Source: Dolomedes plantarius
Taxonomy: Eukaryota; Arthropoda; Arachnida; Araneae; Dolomedidae
Assembly: GCA_907164885.2 (NCBI GenBank)
Contig: OU015490.1
Location: forward strand, 237,734,079 to 237,798,078
Reading direction: 5' to 3'
Length of the DNA: 64,000 nt
Shown: one piece after another, positions 1-9,349 of the stretch
Layout of the letters: each line of letters begins with the position of its first letter
Position numbering within the stretch: position 1 is the first letter of the stretch
Made by a program: the position numbers and the translations under genes
Notes under the pieces: generated by a model
What the model was told of the DNA's origin: nothing
The model's input: the letters and a program-made list of their open reading frames with translations, nothing else
Database searches by the model: none

Positions 1-600
1 ATTTGTTGCAACCGCAGATATCCTGAAAAATTCTTGCACGAAACTCCGTATTCAGGTGTAATAGATATTGATAATGGGGATAGAGTGAAACTGAGTAATA
101 AAAGAAAGTATCTGAAAAGACTAAGATAAACATTAAAAGTTAGATTCCGCTCAGAGTATTTAGGACAATTATGGCAGCATTCCTTAAACTGCTATAAAAA
201 CAATTCACTTAACTGGCGGGAGTAACTGACTCTCTTGAGGAGTCACGTTGCTGGCGTTGGATGCGTAATACAAGTCCTCAATTAGTCACTGACGTATGAG
301 GAACATTATCCTCTCCAATTCAAGTAGTGCATAGGCCTCCTCGTAGTCCCGTCGGTAATGGATCTGTGGGCTTGCCTGCGGATCAAGCTGAACTATGCAC
401 TGCGCCCTTGGGCCTTGGGGGTTGCTGACCCCTCAGCCAACATTAGCTTGGAACTGAAAGGGTCTAAAATTGTGGTAGACCCCGTCGCACTAGGCGGGCT
501 TCCCAAGCTATTGACCCCTACCCTTGCGTCCTAACAAGGTTGACCGGACCTGAATCGTCTACCGTTGTCTGTTAGACATGCAACCATACTTTCGCCACCA
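1..600. other. Upstream flank, possibly older R2 sequence
   Basis: No open frame of useful length is visible. From about 340 to 560 base composition is more GC-rich than the rest of the window, like the recognisable R2 remnant that follows. It may therefore be a more decayed upstream part of the same reverse transcriptase, but I could not align any RT motif to it. Confidence 0.3.
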
Positions 601-1950
601 AGCGTGGTCTATGGGTGCTTTCTTTAGCCGACTCATCTCGGAGGATCACGAGGTCATTGTCTCTATGCACATGTCTGCACGTGAGGCTGTGCTCTCCTGT
701 GTCGAGACAATCCTGCGGAAAGTCTTTCCCCTTTGGTTTAAGCGTTAATTATGTCAAATCTTTTACAATTTCAATCGTCCCTTCCAACCGAGATAAGAAG
801 TTTGAAATGATTGAGGGGCCCTTTAAAGTTGCGGATGTACCTCTCCGGAAAATCTGTTGTTAAGACTCTGTGAGGAATTTACATATCTCAGCATCTCTTT
901 CACCGCGGAGGGACGAGCCAAGGTGCCTTTGTTAGAGCATCTGAATAAGGACTTGCAGGTCCTATCCAAGGTTTCCTACAAACCTCAACAAAGGATCTAT
1001 ACCCTGCGGAGCCACCTACTACCAGGTGTCCATCTAAGTTAGCATTCGGGTGTACCAATTTGGGGCACCTGAGGAGGGAGGGCATCTTGGCACGAAGGTA
1101 CGTGAGTAATTGGTTGGACCTGCTTCCCGACGTACCAGTCGCATACATCCAGGCCGCTGTTAAGGACGGTTGGCTGGAAGTTTACTCGCTGAGGTGGGCT
1201 ATGCTCCATCTCAGACTTGCTCGCCTGGAGACTTTTATCTCATCCTTTGGCCTGGTGGACTCGGCGGGCGGAGCCCTCGGGTCTTTAATCCGTTTACAAA
1301 TCTCCAGGTTGTGGTCCCAAGTCGCATCTAATGGCAAACAACTCACCACTTCAGTCAGTATGCAAAGGATGTGGGCCTCACGCCTATATAAGGCCGTGGA
1401 CGGTTCTGCACTCTCGCAATCCTCTAGAATAATCCAGCAAAATGATTGGATTAGCGATGGTACGTCTATTTTGATGGGTAGTAATTCCATCCGTTGTATT
1501 AAGGCGACTCGAAGCCACTCTGTTCGAAGCCACTTTCGAGCCTTTTTTATAGGCTGGGCTCGGGTGTGCTCAAGCCGGATATCATGGCCACTAAATCTGA
1601 GCGTGCTTATATCCCGGATGCCCAAATCGTGGGGGACAGTGTGGACCTGCGGGAGGCGCATAATGCGAAAGTAAATAATCATTCTATAGAAGACCTCCTG
1701 CACGTCTTATGTAGAATGTCCAAATGTCCGAAGAAAATAATCCGAAGTCCTTCACGGACGCCTCGGAGGTTCGAGTGACCTCCATTACATTGAACTGGAG
1801 AGGCGTCTAGTCGCGACATCCGGCTGAGTTGCTTCAAATTGTTGTAATGCTTGGTGGCCGAGACTTGAAAGTCTAGGCAGGGAGGGTCTTGGAGACGACG
1901 GTACACGGTTTTTGGCAGTTCAATAAGATGACGAACCGTAACGGGTTGTA
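600..1950 (+). pseudogene. Decayed R2-clade non-LTR retrotransposon ORF (RT end to endonuclease)
   Basis: Fragments in shifting frames match the C-terminal half of R2-type proteins, which combine a reverse transcriptase with a restriction-like endonuclease. Seen in order: LADS near 620, which looks like a worn FADD active-site motif; GLSVNYVKSFT at 740-770; ISFTAEGRAK and KPQQRIYTLR at 890-1020; RRYVSNWLDLLPDVPVAYIQAAVKDG at 1095-1170; QQNDWISDGTS and IRCIKA at 1437-1505; then KPDIM...YIPDAQIVGD at 1569-1640, the PD..D core of the endonuclease. A last stretch ending QFNKMTNRNGL stops near 1950. At least two frameshifts and several stops break the frame. The expected CCHC segment before KPDIM is missing, so a deletion near 1540-1570 is likely. 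R2 elements normally sit in 28S rDNA, but no rDNA is visible here. Confidence 0.85.
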
Positions 1951-2531
1951 GAGAAATATTATGTTAAGAGATGGCGCTACAAGCCCATCGTTTTTGATTT
2001 TATTCTCAGAAATGTTTGGAATTTAGAATTCGCTTTCTTCTTGTTGTTGCTAGAGTGTTGAATCAGTTTTAAAATGTAGTTTTCTTTGAAGGGGATTAAA
2101 ATCCCATAATATGTCTATTCTTTTGAATTTAGTTAATTTTAGAGGCTTTCCAGCCTATTATCATCTTCTTGTAAATATGTAAATATTAAATTCATTAAAA
2201 ACATGCAAAAATGATTTAAACTTTGCATCACTTTCGTTTTGAAGTTTTTCTCACTCCTTAGTTTAGTTTCTAGTAGAACATAGTAGTTATATTTCTTCAG
2301 GGTTTATGGCTCGGGTGGGCGTCGGGTGAGGAGTCAACGACCCTTTAGGCCGAGTTACCGGGTGAGCCCTCCCCGTTAATGAGGTGCCAATGTCTTTACT
2401 ACCGGTTTTTTGATCTTATTGTTTAGTTCATCCTTACTTCTCTATCTTATATGTTAAGCTTCACATTGAAAAAAAATTGTGAGAAATTGTCCTAATAGAA
2501 GATACTAATAAAAAAACGTTCTTATTGTAAA
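1951..2531. other. R2 3' flank and AT-rich spacer
   Basis: This follows the end of the R2-like frame and may hold its 3' UTR: a GC-rich stretch at about 2300-2390 (ggcgtcgggtgaggagtc) stands out from the AT-rich surroundings and could be a structured 3' UTR. No coding sequence, no 28S junction and no poly(A) tail that would fix an element end were seen. Confidence 0.35.
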
Positions 2532-2711
2532 CTAGCTCGTGTTTTAAAAGTTATACCTGGTCGACATGGCCAAATAAGACTGTCGCTTATGAAAACGAAT
2601 AATTTGGAGTTATTACCAGTACAAAGATTGTGCAGATTGCTACTGGGTAATGCAGTAACAGAGGATAATGATGAGCCTACGTCTTTAACAAGTAGTAGCA
2701 GAATTGTATAA
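2532..2711 (+). pseudogene. Bel/Pao Pol C-terminal tail (DUF5641-like), 5' truncated
   Basis: An open frame of 59 codons to TAA reads LARVLKVIPGRHGQIRLSL...LLPVQRLCRLL, matching the tail domain (DUF5641 type) that follows integrase in Bel/Pao Pol: the PGRHGQIR segment and the P-x-Q-R-L-C-x-L segment are the family landmarks. Nothing upstream of 2532 continues the protein, so the element is truncated on its 5' side. A polypurine tract and a short LTR follow at 3300-3482, with a MITE inserted between. It is a different copy from the Bel/Pao element starting at 3775, because its tail sequence and LTR differ. Confidence 0.8.
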
Positions 2712-2738
2712 ACACCTCCAAGGTAATTTGGTTCTTAA

Positions 2739-3230
2739 GGGGATACAGGATAAAAAACATTTTTTTCCCCATTTCTCGTTTTTAAATTGTTATAAGTCAA
2801 GAACTGTTAAAGATAAATGGTTGAAACTTGGAACAAGTCTTTTTCAACTATTTTACTTTAATATTAATTCAGCAAATTTGAAAAAAATATTTACTTTTGT
2901 AAATGTGAATTTTTTAAAATAAGTTGCATCATTTTTTTGTAATTTTTAACCTAAATATTAATTTTTTAAAAAATTAATATTTTAAAAAATGGCGAATTAA
3001 AACTTATATTTCTGTTTAATTAGATGAAGAAAAAATTGAAATTCGACGAATAATATTTGGAGTTAAAACGATTTAAAATTACCCCACCTTTTTTATTTTA
3101 AAAGTTTTTTAAAGCTTTGTGAGAAGTTTTAGGATGTGATTTTTATTTACAAATTATATGGTTAACCATCACAAAATTTCAAAATTTTAACTCTATAAAT
3201 CAAAAATTTTTAAATGTGTCCCGGATCCCT
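2739..3230 (+). mobile_element. TTAA-flanked MITE, copy A, inside the Bel/Pao remnant
   Basis: A 492-bp non-coding element bounded by TTAA at 2735-2738 and 3231-3234. Its ends are imperfect inverted repeats: GGGGATACAGGATA on the left and, read in reverse, AGGGATCCGGGACA on the right. A diverged second copy lies inverted at 58119-58803, and the two align along most of their length (for example around 2775-2830 against 58530-58580). It separates the stop codon of the Bel/Pao tail from that element's polypurine tract, so it inserted after the retroelement. TTAA duplications are known for piggyBac and Sola3, but piggyBac ends begin with CCC, not GGG, so the superfamily is open. Confidence 0.8.
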
Positions 3231-3299
3231 TTAACTTGTGTTTTCTTTGTAAGTACTACAAACCATGTATGTGTATTTTGAGTGTTTAGTTACCCACTC

Positions 3300-3482
3300 A
3301 AAAGGTGGGAGCATATGTAGCAGAAGAGATCGCGCCTTACGAGAAGCGCATTCAGCTAGTGCATCAGCAAATGTAAATTAGCTATGTGCGGGTATAAAAG
3401 AATTGTACAGCTACATGGCCAGTGTGTGCTCGGTCCTCGCCTCTATCGTGAAAATAAAGTTTGCTGTCGCTTTTGACTAGCA
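3300..3482 (+). repeat. Bel/Pao polypurine tract and short 3' LTR
   Basis: The purine run aaaaggtgggag (about 3299-3311) precedes a sequence starting TGTAGCAGAAG near 3316 and ending TAGCA at 3482, about 167 bp with TG...CA ends. A TATA-type box (ggtataaaag) lies at 3391-3402 and AATAAA-like aaaataaag near 3452, as expected for an LTR promoter and poly(A) signal. It is the downstream LTR of the truncated element whose tail is at 2532-2711. Boundaries are estimated, because the partner LTR is absent. Confidence 0.6.
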
Positions 3483-3537
3483 GGTGTATTTCTTTCTTAA
3501 ACCCATATCTATTTATGTACGTCACAATAAATATTCT

Positions 3538-3710
3538 AAAGCATGGATACCCAAACTTTTATATTTCTGCGGCATCCATTTGAATGAGATTAGAAACTCT
3601 CACCACGCTTTCCAGAATCTTAGTATTTTAAATATTTTAAATGTTAAAAAAATTGTAAAATATATCAGGAGCATGTCAAATTTCACAAATACTCCCTTAT
3701 TTTCTTCATT
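3538..3710. repeat. hAT-like dispersed repeat, copy 1
   Basis: The segment starting gcatggatacccaaac and continuing through gatTAGAAACTCTC aligns with 16770-16930 (gcaggtgtatccaacc...). The layout (CAGGGGTGTCCAAACTTTT-like start followed by GGCACCC-like sequence) resembles terminal sequences of hAT-derived MITEs. No TIR partner or target duplication was found, so the class is tentative. Confidence 0.45.
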
Positions 3711-3774
3711 TTTATAGAAGGTCGTTCGCACTTTATGGAAACGATTTTGATAGTTAAGTTTTATGTATAAATAC

Positions 3775-4335
3775 TGATCGGGAATGTACTACAACTTTCC
3801 TAGCCGTGCTCATCCTTTTATGCAAATTTGAGAAAGCGATGGCAGCGCCATAAATAGGATTGAATACATATGCAGCAGGAGTGAGTAGTGAGGCTAGCGA
3901 TGATGTAGCTTCGACGCATCGTTAATAAACAGCGGTGTCGCCCAGTGGCTAAATGAATAAGGCATCAGCCTGCCACGCCGGGGGTGCGGGTTCGATTCCC
4001 GCATAATACTTGGCTGTATTCTGGGGAACCGGTCAGTCTTCCGCCTGCAAATGGAGCCCCGTCTAGAAAGGGGAGCTGCAACCCATCGTCCATCGCCGGT
4101 GTCATCTTTTGTCAATAAAATTCTTCTGTGATTGTGTCATTTGTCTGTTTCTATGTCTTGTATTCATATGTACACCGGACTGGGGTGTAATGTCGTCATC
4201 CCCCAGGGACATTAGCCAAAAAAATAAAAATAAGTAAAAAAATAAATAAAAAATAAACAGCGGTATTTCGACGGATGTTTGTTTTTATTTCTTTTTGTAC
4301 TACAGTCCAGTGAATCACATCGCATCCTAAGCGGA
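3775..4335 (+). repeat. 5' LTR of Bel/Pao element, interrupted by a SINE
   Basis: Starts TGATCGGGAATGTACTAC and ends near gcatcctaagcggaa. It aligns with the 3' LTR at 9110-9343 on both sides of the SINE insertion (3775-3936 against 9110-9271; 4265-4335 against 9272-9343). Differences between the two LTRs are modest, so the element is neither very recent nor ancient relative to the rest of the window. The sequence right after it (tggtcacgtcgccgg from 4340) is the likely tRNA primer-binding site; the tRNA was not identified. Confidence 0.85.
3937..4251 (+). mobile_element. tRNA-derived SINE inserted in the Bel/Pao LTR
   Basis: A 315-bp insertion flanked by a perfect 13-bp target duplication AATAAACAGCGGT (3924-3936 and 4252-4264). 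The left end looks like a tRNA: box A-like cagtggctaaatgaataagg at 3943-3962 and box B ggttcgattcc at 3989-3999. The body follows (around 4020-4210) and the right end is an A-rich tail with TAAAA and TAAATA units (4217-4251), as left by LINE-driven insertion. The 3' LTR of the host element lacks it, so it landed after the retrotransposon inserted. Any coding frame across it is chance. Confidence 0.92.
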
Positions 4336-4649
4336 ATTATTGGTCACGTCGCCGGAGTTTTTGGATACCGCTAAATGCGCCGCTATTTATCGATAAGTGT
4401 TGGTAGAACTTGTCCTTCTGGTGAGTTAAATTTCACTTAAGTGAGTGGGTTCGTTTTTTAGTTAACTTTTAAGGTTTGTTAGGTATTTGCTTAAGTATGT
4501 TTCTGATTTCTGTGTTTTGATTTATTAGTTGTTTCGCTTCAGTTATTGTTTACATTTTATTAGTGTAAGTTTCGAATGTTTTAGATAAAATTTGTTTCTG
4601 TCAGTTTGAGTTAAATTTTCGCTTTATTGGTGTTATTGTCGATTGCAAA
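4336..4649 (+). other. Bel/Pao leader between LTR and gag
   Basis: Untranslated leader of the element. It begins with the presumed primer-binding site (tggtcacgtcgcc at 4340) and runs as AT-rich sequence to the gag start codon at 4650. Nothing else is recognised in it. Confidence 0.6.
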
Positions 4650-5738
4650 ATGTTGTCTTATAAAGAGGCAGTAAAGCGGAAACGCACTATAAAAGGCCAG
4701 TTAACAAAACTGCATGAGAAGGTTAAAAGCCAAATAAGCAATAGTAATGCGTGTGAACTTGAGCTATTCAGTTGGAAAATTAAGGCAATAGATTTTGAAG
4801 TAAATGAAATTTTTAAAGCTATTTTATCGGATTGTGTGGACTCATAAACAGAATTTTCTAGAAGAATAAGTGTCTTTACAAGACGTTATTGATGAGATGT
4901 GGCTCGAAAACAAAAGGAAGGTTAAAATTCAATCGCGAGCAATTAAACACGAATCAGTTGTTTTAGAGAATGAAACGGTAGCGGAAATGGAATTGCCTAG
5001 GCTGGCGCTCCCTACGTTTAGTGGTACTGTGCACTAGTGGTTGTCGTTCAAGGACCTTTTCGATGCTAGTATACATCACAACTGTAAATTTAAGGCTCAA
5101 AAGCTACAGTATTTGAAGTCTTCATTCATGGAGACGCACTTAAGGTCATAAGTAGTCTTCACATCGCAGACCCTAATTATGACATCGCCATTAAATTACT
5201 ATCAGAAAGATATTCTAACAAGCGTGACCTCGTAAATTCTTTAGTTTCGAAGCTAATTAAACAACCGCAGATTTCGGAAGTTCCACAAGCAATTCTTAAT
5301 ATGGTGGACATAACAAATCTGTGTATTTGTGTAGTAAAATTGATTCGCTTTATCAGTGTGAGAGATTTTGTATCTTAACTCCCGCAAAAAGAGTAGACTT
5401 CGTTAAAAAACATTCTTTATGTTTCAACTGTTTATCAAATATGCACCAAGTAAAACAACTGTAAAAGTGTAAATAAGTGCAAGGTACGTTATAAGTTGCA
5501 CCATAGCTTATTACATTTGCATAATAAAACTTCGCCTGAACCAACTACGTTAGAAAGTACTAATTCTGATCTGAATCCTCTCGGGCCTAGTGTTCTTCCT
5601 TTCCCTCCGCAGGGTAAAGAGTCAATTGTGTTGCGGGGAAATATTGAGGGTGGTCAGGAGTCACGCGTAGAAGCGAGTCATGTGTGCTATGGCGCCGTTG
5701 CTGTTAGAGTGACCGCAGACCAAGGCGGGGAGATGTGG
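4650..5738 (+). pseudogene. Bel/Pao gag, broken
   Basis: The start MLSYKEAVKRKRTIKGQLTKL fits the coiled N-terminus of Bel/Pao Gag. Further pieces in other frames are LPRLALPTFSGTVH-WLSFKDLFDASIH at 4993-5075 and SSLHIADPNYDIAIKLLSERYSNKRDLVNSL at 5153-5245, which match the DUF1759-type capsid domain. A zinc knuckle follows: CFNCLSNMHQVKQL then CK at 5427-5470, a C-x2-C-x4-H-x4-C pattern broken by one frameshift. The DUF1759 part lacks some sequence between 5300 and 5355. A last open stretch runs to TGA at 5738. At least three stops and two frameshifts are present. Gag would package the element's RNA. Confidence 0.8.
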
Positions 5739-5739
5739 T

Positions 5740-6300
5740 GACGCTATTATGTACGGCTGTTGTGAAGGTTTAGAATTCGACTGGCGAATTTATAAGTGTT
5801 AGAACGCTCAGACCAGGGCAGCGAGGTATGTTTAAGAACAAACTCCTGTCTACAGAAGTTGCAACTTCCAGTAAAATCGTCGGCAGTTAGGGTTTCATGT
5901 TTAGGAGGAGCTGTGAATTCCCGGGTTCATTGAGAGGTGCAATTACGCTTTTCGCCGCATTTTGATGAATCCAAGTTCTTTGACACTCGCGCTTTAGTGA
6001 TAAACAAAATAACAGCTGACTTGCCTCATGTTTCTTTGCCATCTGACACACTGTCTAGTTTTAATGACTTAATTTTGGCCAATCCAACTTTTTATAAGTT
6101 AGGACCTGTTGGCATGTTGCTGGGGATTAATGTGTTTTTGCAATTGATGGGAGGCCAATTATTGCAGCGTGGTGAACACTTACCAATAGCAATGGCTACC
6201 AAATTGGGATGGGTACTTGCTGGAAAAACTTTAGTCAGCGGATACTCCCTCAGTGACTGTAAATACTAGTCAACTAAGTACAGATGAGTTAGTTAAGATT
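5740..6300 (+). pseudogene. Bel/Pao protease region (peptidase A17), broken
   Basis: The catalytic-type motif DQGSEV is readable at 5811-5828. After a frameshift, a frame of about 110 residues at 5937-6269 reads PHFDESKFFDTRALVINKITADLP...GPVGMLLGINVFLQLMGGQ...ATKLGWVLAGK. This is the typical block between the protease active site and RT in Bel/Pao, with the LLG-x(N/D)-V and GWVL(A/S)G landmarks. The enzyme would process the Gag-Pol precursor. A stop at 6267-6269 and the upstream frameshift make it non-functional. Confidence 0.82.
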
Positions 6301-7260
6301 TTTTGGGAGCTTGAGAAAGTACCTGAAATCAGTCGTTTAACTAAGGAGGAGAAAAAATGCGAACAGCATTTTTAAGAAAACTATTCACGGCTTGCAGATG
6401 GAACTGTTAGACTGCCTTTTAAAGATGCACAATTAGAGTTAGGTAATTCAAAAAATCGAGAATTGTTTAGATTTAAGCGATTAGAGAAAAAAATTGTCCG
6501 ATTCGGAGGAGCTAAACAACCAATATAAATGTTTTATGCAGGAGTACTTGTTTAGTACACATGCAACGCGTACCTTATTTGGAGTTATATATAAGTCATC
6601 CTAATGTTTATTATTTGCCGCATCCCGCGGTGTTAAAGGAATCTACTGTTACCGCGAAATTAAGAGTAGTTTTTGATGCGAGCTGCAAAACAGTGTCAGG
6701 TGTTTCGCTAAACGACAACTTGATGATTGGTGCTAGAATTCAGCAAAAGCTGTATCACATTTTATTGTGTTTCAGGACATTTCCTATAGTTCTAACTGCT
6801 GATATCGAGAAAATGTACAGGTAAATACAACTTGATCCTCGAGACTGCGATTTCCAGAGGATTTTGTGGCGTGAATCACCTAATGAGGATTTACAGGAGT
6901 TTAGATTGATAACGGTGACGCACGGGGCTTCTTCCGCTCCTATCTTGGCAACGCGAGTCTTGCGGCAGTTGGCACGCGATGAGGAAGGGTAATTCCCTGA
7001 TGCATCGAAAGTAGTTTTAAGTTATTTTTTCGTAGATGACATGTTGTCAGGAGCACAAAACACTGCAGAGGCTAAAGAATTAGTTGTGCAGTTATCACTG
7101 ATGCTAAAGAAGGGAGGCTTTAATTTGCGCAAGTAGAGCTCAAATAATCCTGCCATCTTAAATTCGCTTCCGGAGGAAATAAAGGATATTGAGTATTATC
7201 GCATCATCGAAACAGAGGATCAAATTACGGTGTTAGGAGTTCAATGATATCCGCAAAGTG
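6301..7260 (+). pseudogene. Bel/Pao reverse transcriptase, broken
   Basis: Matching blocks in order: LSTDELVKIFWELEKVPEI and ADGTVRLPFKDAQ before 6425; YYLPHPAVLKESTVTAKLRVVFDAS and SGVSLNDNLMIGARIQQKLYHILLCFRTFPIVLTADIEKMYR at 6609-6820; LDPRDCDFQRILWRES at 6831-6878; VTHGASSAPILATRVLRQLA at 6916-6975; and the active site FVDDMLSGA, with V-D-D codons at 7032-7040. The first catalytic Asp (TADIEKMYR) and the D-D pair are both kept. A stop after MYR (6823-6825), another near 6990, one near 7135 and one near 7246 break the frame. Confidence 0.88.
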
Positions 7261-8270
7261 ACGAGTTCGAATTCTCAGTCACAGTTAAGGAAAACCCCAA
7301 GTATACTAAGAGGGATAAATTGTCTCAAATGGCACACCGTTTCGATCCGTGTGGTTGGTTAGCACCCTGCGTGATTTTTGCAAAAATATTTCTCCAGCAG
7401 CTATGGAGAGAGGGCTGTTCTTGGGATGAACCCATAAGTTACGAACTTCTTATGCGGTGGAAAACTTTTCACCAACAATTAACGTTGCTTTCCTTAGTCA
7501 AAATTCCAAGATTAGTCTTAAGCCCAGGTCATGTATCGGTTCAGATACATGAATTTTGTGCCGCCTCAGAGAAGGCTTACTGCACAGCCATCTACTTAAG
7601 ATCGGTTGCCAGGGGTTGGGAGGTCAATGTGTGTCTTTTGACATCTAAGACGCGAGTTCTCCTTTAAAGATACAGTCACTTCCAAGGTTAGAGTTGTGTG
7701 GTGCATTGTTGCTAACGACACTGATGAAGGGTATTTTGCCTTTTGTAGAACTTCCCACCGAGGGTTTGTACGCTTGGACAGATTCCCAGGTGGTTTTATG
7801 TTGGCTGGCGTCAGAGGCTAGGAGATGGCAATCATTTGTTGCAAACAGAGTGGCACAGATTCAGGGGGCATTACCTGAACTAAAATGGAGCTTTGTAGGG
7901 GTAAAATTAAACCCCACGGATTGTGCAACGCGTGGAATGTTACCATATGAGTTCTTGATGTGCAATCTGTGGTTTAGGGGTCCAGACTGTTTACGAGAGC
8001 AGTCTTTAGAGGTCAGGGAGCGTGCAGGTGGTAAGGAATTAATCAGTGAGGAAACCCTGAGGGAGGAGGGGAAGACTTTCCAAGTTTCCCACATTCACGC
8101 CTGTCCTGACATTGACTTAATAACAAGGTTTTCAACATTGACTAATCTGAAACTAATTACCGCATACTGTTTTCTATTTCTCTTTAACGTTACAGCTAGG
8201 GATAAACCTCCACGGTTAGGACCGCTTTCCACCAAAGAACTTGAAGGCACGTTTTTTCACTTAAGCTAGT
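7261..8270 (+). pseudogene. Bel/Pao connection and RNase H region, broken
   Basis: The block RDKLSQMAHRFDPCGWLAPCVIFAKIFLQQLWREGCSWDEPI at 7310-7425 is the usual sequence after RT in Pao-type Pol. RNase H landmarks follow: PRLELCGALLL (7684-7715), YAWTDSQVVLCWL (7768-7806) with the catalytic Asp of TDS, and NPTDCATRGMLPYE (7909-7950), usually NPADCASRG. One frameshift near 7660 separates the two long frames. RNase H degrades the RNA strand during copying. Confidence 0.85.
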
Positions 8271-8985
8271 ACAATCTCAGACGTTTCATGTTGAAATTAA
8301 CCACCTGAAGAAAGGCAAGCCTGCCAACAAATAGTAAGATTCTTTCGCTTCATCCATTTCTCGACGAAAATGGTGTGCTTCGTGTTGATGGGCGCCTGAG
8401 CCATGCCGAATTGCCGATGGAGCAGAGGCATCTTGCGCTGCTTCCCAAAGCTCATGCTTTCACAGACTTAGTAATTACTCATTTCCATCTGACTCATCTT
8501 CATGCCGTTCCTCAACTCCTTCAGGCCTCCATTCAAAGACAGTTTTGGATTCTTGGACTCAGAGATGTTGTGCGCTGGTTCGTACGAAAATGTGTCGTAT
8601 GTTTCCACCAGTGTGCAGTTGCAGCCAATCAGCTGATGGGGAGCTTACCCTCAGCTCGAGTAACTCCATCGAGACCTTTTATCGAGTTCGGAGTGGACTA
8701 TGCAGTCCCATTCGTACACAAGGTGTCAAAGGGTCGGTGCAACAATACATTGAAGGTATATGTGTGTCTCTTCATCTGTTTTGCGACCAAAGCCATTTAT
8801 CTAGAACTTGCCAGTGAGCTTACTACTGAGACTTTCATCGCTCTAAAATGGAAACTGGGACGCTTGACAAAACTTTTCCCTGGAGCTGATGGTTCTGTTA
8901 GAGGAGTTGAGCTCAAGACCGCGGACGGAACATTAAAGAGTGCAAACGGTAAACTTTGCCCTCTACCAGTGGACTCTGGACAGTG
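8271..8985 (+). pseudogene. Bel/Pao integrase with core deletion, joined to the Pol tail
   Basis: The frame at 8375-8985 starts LRVDGRLSHAELPMEQRHLALLPKAH, the run-in to integrase. The zinc-binding H-H-C-C is visible in VITHFHLTHLHAVPQ...FVRKCVVC (8472-8605). The core begins EFGVDYAVPF, with the first catalytic Asp near 8695, and continues KVYVCLFICFATKAIYLELASELTTETFIALK. It then jumps straight to WKLGRLTKLFPGADGSVRGVELKTADG...KLCPLP, the DUF5641-like tail. The middle and end of the D-D-E core are missing, about 200-250 residues by comparison with the family. The joint lies in a short ctaaaatgg stretch near 8852, suggesting a deletion between two copies of an L-K codon motif. Confidence 0.88.
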
Positions 8986-9109
8986 AGCTTTATGTTCATT
9001 TTTTTCCTTTTCTATTTTTATGTATTGCTACTGTATTCTTGATTTTCTTTGTGTTTAGACTATGTTTATGTTTGTTTGAATCCCTTGGGGCTTTCAAGGC
9101 CGGGGGTAA

Positions 9110-9343
9110 GGTTCGGGAATGTACTACAACTTTCCTCGCCGTGCTCATCCTTTTATGCAAATTTGTGAAAGCGATGGCAGTGCCATAACTAGGATTGAGT
9201 ACAGATGCAGCAGGAGTGAGTAGTGAGCCTAGCGATGATGTAGCTTCGACGCATCGTTAATGAACAGCGGTATTTCAACGGATGTTTATTCTTATTTATT
9301 TTTGTACTACAGTCCAGTGAATCGCACTGCATCCTAAATGGAA
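9110..9343 (+). repeat. 3' LTR of Bel/Pao element
   Basis: A 234-bp LTR starting GGTTCGGGAATGTACTAC just after a purine-rich tract (ggccgggggtaagg, 9098-9111), the likely plus-strand primer. It aligns end to end with the SINE-free parts of the 5' LTR. The region between the Pol stop (8985) and this LTR is a pyrimidine-rich 3' UTR without features. Confidence 0.85.
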
Positions 9344-9349
9344 AGAAAG

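Larger units (their letters stand above)
3775..9343 (+). mobile_element. Bel/Pao LTR retrotransposon, full layout but defective
   Basis: LTR - gag - protease - RT - RNase H - integrase - tail - LTR are all present in order on the plus strand. Removing the SINE and its duplicated target from the 5' LTR leaves 233 bp, against 234 bp for the 3' LTR, which supports the boundaries. The internal region is shorter than typical Bel/Pao elements because of a deletion in the integrase core. Frameshifts and stops occur throughout gag and pol, so it cannot make its proteins. No clear target-site duplication is visible at 3769-3774 against 9344-9349, although LTR ends were set only to within a few bases. 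Confidence 0.9.

Noticed and set aside
900..1703. Minus-strand frames of 82 and 173 codons
   Set aside because: Shadows of the R2-like protein, which reads on the plus strand with clear motifs.
3937..4020. Functional tRNA gene
   Set aside because: Only boxes A and B resemble a tRNA; arms do not fold fully and the sequence continues as a SINE with a target duplication.
3894..4115. 73-codon minus-strand frame
   Set aside because: It crosses the SINE inserted in the Bel/Pao LTR.
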